Source of the DNA: Fragum whitleyi | Lineage: Eukaryota > Mollusca > Bivalvia > Cardiida > Cardiidae | Assembly: GCA_948146395.1 (NCBI GenBank) | Contig: OX411557.1 | Coordinates: 34,326,077-34,390,076 of the forward strand | Length of the DNA stretch: 64,000 nucleotides | Reading direction: 5' to 3' | Shown here: positions 58,412-64,000 of the stretch, in pieces | Layout: each line of letters starts with the position of its first letter | Numbering within the stretch: position 1 is the first letter of the stretch | Made by a program: the position numbers and the translations under genes | Notes under the pieces: generated by a model | The model's input: only the letters and a program-made list of their open reading frames with translations | Databases searched by the model: none | What the model was told of the DNA's origin: nothing

Positions 58412-59030
58412 TATGAAAGCTGTCTGCCTTCTAGTTTCAGAGAAGAAGATTTTAGAAGATTTTTCACTTTTGAATTCTATGTAAAAAGGGATGTGCCCAG
58501 GTGGAGCCTAAATATGACCAAAGGGTCTTGATATGAACAAACTTGGTAGAGGTCCACGATATGATGCTACATACAAAATAAGAAAGTTGTCTGCCTTCTG
58601 GTTTCAGAGAAGAAGATTTTTGAAGAATTTCGCTCTTTGATTCTATGCATAAAGGGTTGCACCCAGGTGGAGACCAAATATGACCCCAGGGTCTTGATAT
58701 GAACAAACTTGGTAGAGGTCCACTAGATGATGCTACATATTAAATATGAAAGTTGTCTGCCTTTTGGTTTCAGAGAAGGAGATTTTCCTATTTTCACCCT
58801 TTTGTTAATGGAAAAGGGATAGTTAAAGGTGGATTTCATTTATTTGAACAACTTTGGTAGAGCTTGGCCCAAGGAACATCCCTGCCAAGTTTTATCAAGA
58901 TTGGCCCACTGGTACAGGAGGAGAAGATGTTTAAAGAAATTGTGGACAACGGACAATGGACAACTGACAATGGACATTGGATGATTACAATAGCTCACAT
59001 TGAGCACTAAGTGCTCAGGTGAGCTAAAAA
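58412..59030 (+). mobile_element. A-type element, 5'-truncated
   Basis: It begins abruptly mid-monomer (tatgaaagctgtctgcc) right after the S element. It has about two and a half monomers and the A terminal domain (ccaaggaacatccctgcc), an ACGGACAATGGACAAC tract, GAGCAC-TAA-GTGCTC stem-loop and AGGTGAGCTAAAAA. The normal A 5' end is absent; an S element stands in its place. Confidence 0.82.
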
Positions 59031-59273
59031 TAAGTGAAAATAAAAATTCATGAATATTTTGTTAGCTGATCGCAATTTGGATTAGAACATAGATAATGAT
59101 GTATAAAGGGCAGTCATAAATAGCAAAATCTCTCATTAAAACTAATGCAGATAAAACAAGAGGTCCAAGAGGGCTTGTATATCTGGCTTTAACATCTCCA
59201 AACTTTATTGAACAGAGCTTATTTTGACCAAAAACAACACTGTGATGTCTCTTTAGAAAGCTTTCTTTTTCGA
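59031..59273. other. Intron sequence with a partial I-type 5' end
   Basis: From about 59155 it reads aaaacaagaggtccaagaggg and then tracks the first ~115 bases of the I element that starts again at 59274, so the I 5' end is duplicated. Confidence 0.55.
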
Positions 59274-60146
59274 AACAAGAGGCCAAAGAGGGCCTGTTTT
59301 GCTCAAATGGCTTAAATATCTCTACACTTTCATTAAACAAAGCTTACTTTGACTAAAAACAATTCTTTGAAATCTCTTTAGATGTGTTTGAATGGGGTTT
59401 ACGCTGCTTGAAATCTCTTTAGAAAAGGTATATAATGATTTACATTGCACCAAAATACTTAATCACCATTAAAGCAAATATTGGCCCTGCCCTGTCACTT
59501 ACATTTATGGGCCCATTAAGATTCCGCCACCACTTTAGGTAAAAATGCACTTGAGGATTGTTTATGCCTAGTTGAATTAAAATTGACCCAAAAAAAGGGA
59601 AGGAAAAGAATTTTTAAGATTTAAATGTGAAAAAAAATTGCCCTGCAAATCCCTTATTTAGGATGCAATCAAAATTTCTTTAACAATTAAAGCCAAGGGT
59701 CACCCAGGGGACATATGTGCAAAGTTTCATTGAAATCAGCCAAATGCTTTTGGAGGAGAAGATTTTAAAGATTTTATAGTCCAAATAAGCTCACTCTGCC
59801 ACGCCCATATTTGGTGGTGCAATCAAAATTTCTTTGACAATTTAAATAAAGGGGTCCCCAAGGAACATCTGCACATAGTTTCATTGAAATCAACCCAATG
59901 CTTTGGCAGGAACAGATTGTTAAAGATTTTATAGTGAAAATAAGACCTACCACACCCATATTTGGAGGTCAATCAAAATTTTTTTACAATACAAGAGGTC
60001 ATCCAAGGATCATTTCTACCAAGTTCTGTTTAAATCACCCATTAGTTTTGGAGGAAAAGATGTTTAAAGAAAAAAGTTTATACACACACTGGCGCACAAC
60101 AGACACACAATCATGACAATAGCTGGCTGACCTGTGAAGCTAAAAA
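59274..60146 (+). mobile_element. I-type minisatellite element
   Basis: AACAAGA with hairpin GGCC-AAAGAG-GGCC and TTTTGCTC at the 5' end. About four ~150-bp monomers follow (ccacgcccatatttgg, caatcaaaatttctttgac, aaggaacat). The 3' end is catgacaatagctggctgacc, then TGTGAAGCTAAAAA, with no strong ACGG tract. It lies in a DAW1 intron. Confidence 0.75.
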
Positions 60147-60319
60147 TGGATTTGTTATATATGCATAAAAAATTGTATTCATTTGACATAAATTTGCATA
60201 TCAAATTTATCATTTCTGAAATACATACTAATGCTTAATAAAATCATAACCATTATAATTCTACTTATAGAAAGAAAATTCAAAGATCACATTCTTTATG
60301 TTATTGATGATTTACATAC
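60147..60319. other. DAW1 intron sequence
   Basis: Short AT-rich stretch between the I element and the donor site of the penultimate coding exon. Nothing else seen. Confidence 0.6.
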
Positions 60320-60482
60320 CAGTAATTATTGTATTGCCTTCATAATTGAAAGCACAGCTGAATATTTCATCTGAATGTCCTTCCAACACTTGTTTGCACA
60401 TCCCGGTTTCTGGGTCCCATAGTCGCGCTGTTTTATCTGAACTTGCTGTTAATACTGATGTTCCTTGAGGATTAAATGTTAT
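60320..60482 (-). CDS. DAW1: DAW1, penultimate coding exon (WD40)
   Basis: A 163-base exon, acceptor ctctacag and donor GTATGT. It encodes [40 protein letters not shown] and [14 protein letters not shown] plus the first base of Gly. This holds a full [12 protein letters not shown] signature and the GH dipeptide of the next blade. The ITFNPQG, [14 protein letters not shown] run is characteristic of DAW1. A 6-bladed or larger propeller binds dynein arm cargo and IFT46 in the ODA16 family. Confidence 0.95.
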
Positions 60483-61153
60483 CTGTAGAGTTGGAAAAAG
60501 GATGTTAAATTTGTTAAGATCATGTAGTTCTTATTCAATTGAGAGAGGTATAGACATGGTGTCTGACAGTAAGCCCATGATGACCAAAGATACCTTACTG
60601 GCTATAAAATTATCTGCACTTTATAAGGTTCACTTATGTGAATTTCAGAGAAAATACTTCAAAGCCATTGAATTAATATTTAGTTTAAAATCAAACACTT
60701 TGCAAACAGATTCATTTAAATATCTAGCCATTGTTCAAATCACACTTCCAATTCGTAGATGACTTATTTCTTAACTTGTTTTTTTTTTCCTGAGGATTCA
60801 TTAGAATTTAAAAAAATGTAGCTTTTAATCAAAAATCAAAATGTGAAATCACCATAGAAAATATAAACATGTTTTCTTTAATTGACTGGAAATAAGAAAA
60901 GAGGCACTGTTCTTCCAGAGTTATCCCTTTTGAGAGTCTAGCTCTTGTAATGGTGAGCACACATGCCAAGTTTCACAAGTAACAACAGAGATATGGCCAA
61001 GGTTAAAGTTTGTCACACCAACACCGATGTGAACGATGCCAAGGTGATTTTAATACCCCTTGTTTTCTCCAAAAACAGCAAAGTTTATAAAATATACCTA
61101 AATCTAACAATGCAGCATGGTCATAATTAAAAGCAAGAACAAAGCTACATTAC
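60483..61153. other. DAW1 intron sequence
   Basis: AT-rich intron without an identified element. A short phrase, catgccaagtttcacaagtaac with atggccaaggttaaag (60961-61009), resembles a decayed minisatellite monomer. Confidence 0.45.
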
Positions 61154-61326
61154 TTTAGAAATTTCTCCATCATGTCCTTCAAACTTGGATACAAGTGCAT
61201 GATTTATGGTGTTGTAACATCGCGCTGTCCCATCTGCTGAGGCTGTTAGTAAATACTGTCCGGTCATATCAAAAGCAACATCTAATACCTCATCCTCATG
61301 ACCACGCAAAGTTCCTACACATCGAC
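61154..61326 (-). CDS. DAW1: DAW1, WD40 exon
   Basis: A 173-base exon, acceptor ccttatttag and donor GTAATG. Two bases complete Gly, then [40 protein letters not shown] and [17 protein letters not shown]. It contains one complete blade (GH ... SADGTARCY) and the GH start of the next. The usual W of the WD dipeptide is replaced by Y (CYN), a tolerated variation: the DAW1 family is weak at this blade. Phase fits both neighbours. Confidence 0.95.
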
Positions 61327-61450
61327 CTAAATAAGGAAAATTAGCATTGTAACTAGCCCTTATCCTGCTTATTTTTAAGATATTTTTCAAAGTTATTGCC
61401 AATTTTCAAAGCATTTTAACCAGTCTAGCTCAAGTTTTTTCCCCAACAAC

Positions 61451-61693
61451 TTTTTTTTTGTTTGACTGGGGTTTTACGGGGCTTTCAACAATCTTTCAGC
61501 TATATCCCAGCAGCTGGAGCACCTTACATTGGATTCCTGGTATTTCTCACACCAGTACTACCATAACATCCTTTCCTAGCCTCCAGCTGCTATCCCACAT
61601 AGGTTGGATAGAATGAGTGCTGCTGTCGGGGATTGAACCAAGGACCTCTAGAATGACAGTCCGATGTGCTACCAACTGTGCTATGACAGCAGC
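61451..61693 (-). mobile_element. tRNA-derived SINE with intact-looking tRNA head
   Basis: In minus sense the head reads GCTGTCATAGCACAGTTGG (A box TAGCACAGTTGG), an ACTGTCATTC anticodon-arm region (GTC anticodon, Asp-like), B box GGTTCAATCC (61630-61639), and GACAGC that pairs with GCTGTC like an acceptor stem. A ~170-base unrelated body follows, ending gccccgtaaaaccccagtc and an A-rich tail (T-run at 61451-61459). It has the same orientation as DAW1, in its intron. SINEs with such heads are known in bivalves. Confidence 0.8.
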
Positions 61694-61718
61694 TTCCCAA
61701 ATTTTTACAAGAACAATT

Positions 61719-61867
61719 CCATGTGCTTATCAGTATCACTATAAGTCAAGATGAGCTATCAAAGGCCATTTTGGCTTATTGTAAATATTCACCAATATTT
61801 TACAAGAAGCCAAAAAGGCATTCGATAGCTCATTTTGACTTTAAGTTATGATACTGATAAGCACATG
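61719..61867. repeat. 149-bp near-complete palindrome (foldback MITE)
   Basis: CATGTGCTTATCAG at the left is a perfect inverse of CTGATAAGCACATG at the right. The arms continue to the centre with few mismatches (atgagctatc/gatagctcat, tttggctt/aagccaaa, ttgtaaatatt/aatattttacaa) around CACC. It is in a DAW1 intron and would fold into a ~70-bp hairpin in the pre-mRNA. Confidence 0.92.
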
Positions 61868-61959
61868 AAATCAAACTTCAAAGTACACAATAGCAGTATA
61901 AAATACCAATGTAACTTAGTGATCAGAGATCTTATACTAAGGTGCCACCTTGAAGATGA

Positions 61960-62365
61960 CTACAAGTCCATGAAATTTTAATTGAGACCTCTTTTCCTAT
62001 GTTTTTCAATGGAATGTTGCCATTTCAATAGCTTTCAACCTAGCAAAAAGAAAACAATTCTGACCAAGTTTCATTATGGCCATCATGTGGCCCCTGGCTA
62101 GTGAACAAGGAATTTGTCAATAGTTCCTCTATTCTCATATTTTCTAATGGAATGATTCCATTTTCAAAAGGGTTCATCCTATTGACCAGACAAACATGCT
62201 GCCTAAGTTTCACAAAGATTAGGTCAAAATTGCTAACACATATTTTGTCATAAAAGCCACTCAGCAGCATTATGCAAAAGAATTTTTTTTCTTTTTCAAT
62301 AGGATTTATTTTTGTTACCATACATCCTGCCCAAGTTTCATGAAGATTGTGCCAAAGTTGTTGAA
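61960..62365 (+). mobile_element. Degenerate F-type monomers
   Basis: About three diverged copies of the ~145-bp F unit (gaccaagtttcattatgg, caaaagggttcatcc, gcccaagtttcatgaagatt). No 5' or 3' end is preserved; a J element interrupts or ends it. Confidence 0.6.
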
Positions 62366-62644
62366 AACAAGATGTGTTTGTGAAACACGAATGCCCCCGA
62401 AACAGCATATTTTTTTTTAAAGTTTGACCTTGACAGATGACCTTGACCTTGTCACATGACCTTGACCTTGTCACATGACCTTGACTTTGGTGTACAGCTT
62501 TGTATGTCAAATACTTTTGGAGAAAAGGCAAAGGTTAAGTTTTCTGACAGACGGACGGACAGACGGACAGACAGACAGACGGACATACAGACAGACATGA
62601 GTAAAACAATATGCCCCCGATCTCTCCATGCGGGGGCATAAAAA
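62366..62644 (+). mobile_element. J-type short element with GACCTTGACC repeats
   Basis: Complete: AACAAGA, perfect hairpin GTGTTT-GTG-AAACAC, box ATGCCCCCG. The body has four tandem tgaccttgacc-type motifs (62424-62486), then an ACGGACAGACGG microsatellite (62549-62596), stem-loop ATGCCCCCGATC...GCGGGGGCAT and AAAA. The 5' ATGCCCCC is the reverse complement of GGGGGCAT, the same box as S elements, but the body differs. Confidence 0.85.
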
Positions 62645-62800
62645 TGTTGATGAAGATCGACAAATACTCAATAATCATAAAAAGCTCAAGACTAAGATCT
62701 GGCTGTTAAGGTTGATCTTAGTATTTGTTGTATGCTTAAGTTTTGAGTACAGCAGGAAAAATTGTGATCTGAAATATTTCTGTTTCAACAGGCAAAATAT
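62645..62800. other. DAW1 intron sequence
   Basis: Short AT-rich spacer. It has a small inverted pair, agactaagatc and gatcttagt (62689-62722). Confidence 0.4.
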
Positions 62801-63240
62801 AACTAGAGCTTATTGAGCAGCTGATTTGCTCCACAAGCCTGAATCTACTGATAGGAAGTGTTAAGTGAATGAATGAATTAATGTTTATTTCAAGTAAATT
62901 TCAAGCAATTTTAAGTGTCACATGCTGAAATATTTTTGCAAAGAAAGATTCAAGAATGATGAATAACATATAGAAAATTGACCCCCGTCTGTTAAGTACA
63001 TATTTTTATCCAGTTTTGTGATAATTAGTAATTTTATGTATTTTTGTGCAGCCTGATAATGGGTCACCTTAGTATCATGCTAGTGAAATTTGGTTGATAT
63101 CCATCAATTAGATTCTGAGAAAATGATATTCAAAGTTTCAAATTTTTAACCTAAAGAGAAATGACCTCTACCCATTATAGACATTTATTTCATCTAATTA
63201 CATTTTTTTTTGTAGTCTTATAAAGGTTCACTCACTTATC
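62801..63240 (+). mobile_element. C-type element, degenerate, 3' end missing
   Basis: It starts AACTAGA with a diverged hairpin (GCTTATTGAGCAGC) and TGCTCCACAAGCCTGAA. Two C monomers follow (gaaatttggttgatatccat, agattctgagaaaatgat). It dissolves near 63240 without microsatellite or stem-loop. Confidence 0.65.
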
Positions 63241-63764
63241 ACTTTGTTTGTTCTGTGGATCAAATCAGAGGCATTTCCTTTAGAAATTTTACTTGGACTT
63301 TATCCATGGTTTCTTTGGGGAAGTTGCAAATTCTATTTATGTAAATATAAATTACATGTACTTATTTATGCAATTTGTATTTATTATAAAGTTTTCAGTA
63401 GTAAAGTAAATAATAAATATATATTTTTCAAGAAATGTATCTTATAAATTACACAATATTTGATTTAGAGCTTAACTTTAGATATCATACTGCAAAAGAA
63501 ACAAGCATAAAACCCAAGATAAACACTAAAACCCTTCCTCCTTTGGGAGTATTTAGAGGGAGATAACCGACCAATATCCCTCAATGAGTTAAAAGGAAAA
63601 ATCTACAAGGTAAAGCTTTCCTAAAATTTAACCAAGAAAAGGTTGAATTAACATATCGAGGGTTCAGTGCAAGACTGTACTCAGTGTACATACAATGTAT
63701 ATACACTTAGTACACTCTTGCGCTAAACCCTCAATATGTTCAATTGCATCTCAGTAACTCTTAC
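63241..63764. other. DAW1 intron sequence
   Basis: AT-rich intron. A diverged inverted pair (acatatcgagggttcagtgcaag at 63651 and cttgcgctaaaccctcaatatgt at 63717) frames a direct triplet of gtaca/tgtat phrases, possibly a small foldback about 90 bp long. Confidence 0.5.
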
Positions 63765-63886
63765 CAGAGATAGTATCCCATATTCTACAAGTTTTATCCA
63801 TGGATCCTGTGGCAATTAAGGAGCAGTCATAGTTAAACTGGGCACTGCTTATTTCTGCTTTATGTCCTATCAAAGTATGTAACCGT
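63765..63886 (-). CDS. DAW1: DAW1, WD40 exon (first in window)
   Basis: A 122-base exon, acceptor tttttcag and donor GTAAGA. One base completes a codon from an exon outside the window, then [20 protein letters not shown] and [20 protein letters not shown] follow, plus the first base of Gly. This has a complete blade: GH, the structural D in the loop, and the [10 protein letters not shown] signature. [25 protein letters not shown] is the most distinctive segment of DAW1 and separates it from other WD40 proteins. Confidence 0.95.
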
Positions 63887-64000
63887 CTGAAAAACAAAGA
63901 TAGAAAAGTATTTGTATCATAAATGATCAAATTCAAGTTGTGTCACCAAGAAATGACAAATCTTGATCAGCCTGGACCAATGAAAACCATCAATTACAGT
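63887..64000. other. DAW1 intron, window edge
   Basis: Intronic sequence upstream of the last visible exon, nothing recognisable. Confidence 0.5.

Larger units (their letters stand above)
58102..63886 (-). other. DAW1: DAW1 gene, 3' part (last four coding exons)
   Basis: Gene-level entry. Four exons with canonical GT-AG borders join in phase (Gly split between exons at two junctions) to about 165 residues ending IWR-stop. Together they are the last four WD40 repeats of the ~415-residue DAW1 (dynein assembly factor with WD repeat domains 1; WDR69; Chlamydomonas ODA16). This adaptor links outer dynein arm complexes to intraflagellar transport for delivery into cilia. Earlier exons lie right of the window. 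Introns hold S, A, I, J and C elements, a SINE and a foldback. Confidence 0.95.

Noticed and set aside
61623..61693. tRNA gene on the minus strand
   Set aside because: A and B boxes and acceptor pairing are present, but it is fused to a SINE body and A-rich tail and the stems are imperfect; called as SINE head.
62040..62531. 163-codon minus-strand frame, the longest in the window
   Set aside because: It runs through degenerate F monomers and the J element; the repeated residues come from tandem GACCTTGACC motifs. No domain, and it is sense-parallel inside a DAW1 intron.
1..64000. LTR retrotransposons, LINEs, endogenous viral sequence or transposase genes
   Set aside because: No reverse transcriptase, integrase, gag-like, Rep/helicase or DDE motif could be read in any frame; every mobile element here appears non-autonomous.

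Overview
This is AT-rich eukaryotic DNA: canonical GT-AG introns, conserved animal exons and almost nothing but non-coding repeats between them. The two host genes are metazoan. The repeat style (long minisatellite-cored elements with an ACGG-type microsatellite just before a 3' hairpin, tRNA-derived SINEs, many short inverted-repeat elements) resembles what is known from bivalve molluscs (the Pearl/CvA type). I therefore infer a bivalve, probably a heterodont clam, with moderate confidence. No bacterial operon, CRISPR array, rRNA gene, intact tRNA gene or transposase/reverse-transcriptase reading frame was seen.

Genes. (1) On the minus strand, three exons at 12953-12877, 12493-12413 and 8588-8461 splice in phase. 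They give the N-terminal part of an ERI2-like DEDDh 3'-5' exoribonuclease, including the catalytic IDFEST motif. The first exon (start codon) was not found and the later exons lie beyond the left edge. (2) On the minus strand, four exons at 63886-63765, 61326-61154, 60482-60320 and 58136-58102 splice in phase. They encode the last ~165 residues of DAW1/ODA16, a WD40 protein for outer dynein arm transport, through its stop codon. The 45 kb between the genes has no exon I can support.

Layout. 1-8200: a four-level nest of mobile elements in the ERI2 intron or flank. 8.4-13 kb: ERI2 exons, with two minisatellite elements (G, H) in one intron. 13.7-24.6 kb: A-, C- and S-type elements, including a tandem segmental duplication in which one copy has a later insertion. 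25.6-32.1 kb: a group of terminal-inverted-repeat (TIR) elements, some nested. 32.1-38 kb: unassigned single-copy-looking DNA. 38-52 kb: a nuclear-receptor-motif minisatellite, then a 12 kb F-type element whose 301-bp array is interrupted by a D-type element and a 4.4 kb TIR element. 52-57 kb: degraded elements and unassigned DNA. 58-64 kb: the 3' end of DAW1, its introns holding S, A, I, J and C elements, a tRNA-type SINE and a 149-bp foldback.

The main observation is that at least ten sequence-unrelated element families (my labels A, C-J, S) share one plan. Each has a 5' AACAAGA or AACTAGA start, an immediate small hairpin, a short box, a body (tandem monomers in most, single-copy in S and probably J), often an ACGG-like microsatellite, a 3' stem-loop and a terminal TAAAAA. 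The 5' box is the reverse complement of the 3' end within each family, while the sequence of the box changes between families. This looks like a non-autonomous, probably Helentron/Pearl-like, superfamily with co-varying ends. Family labels are local to this annotation; no database was searched.
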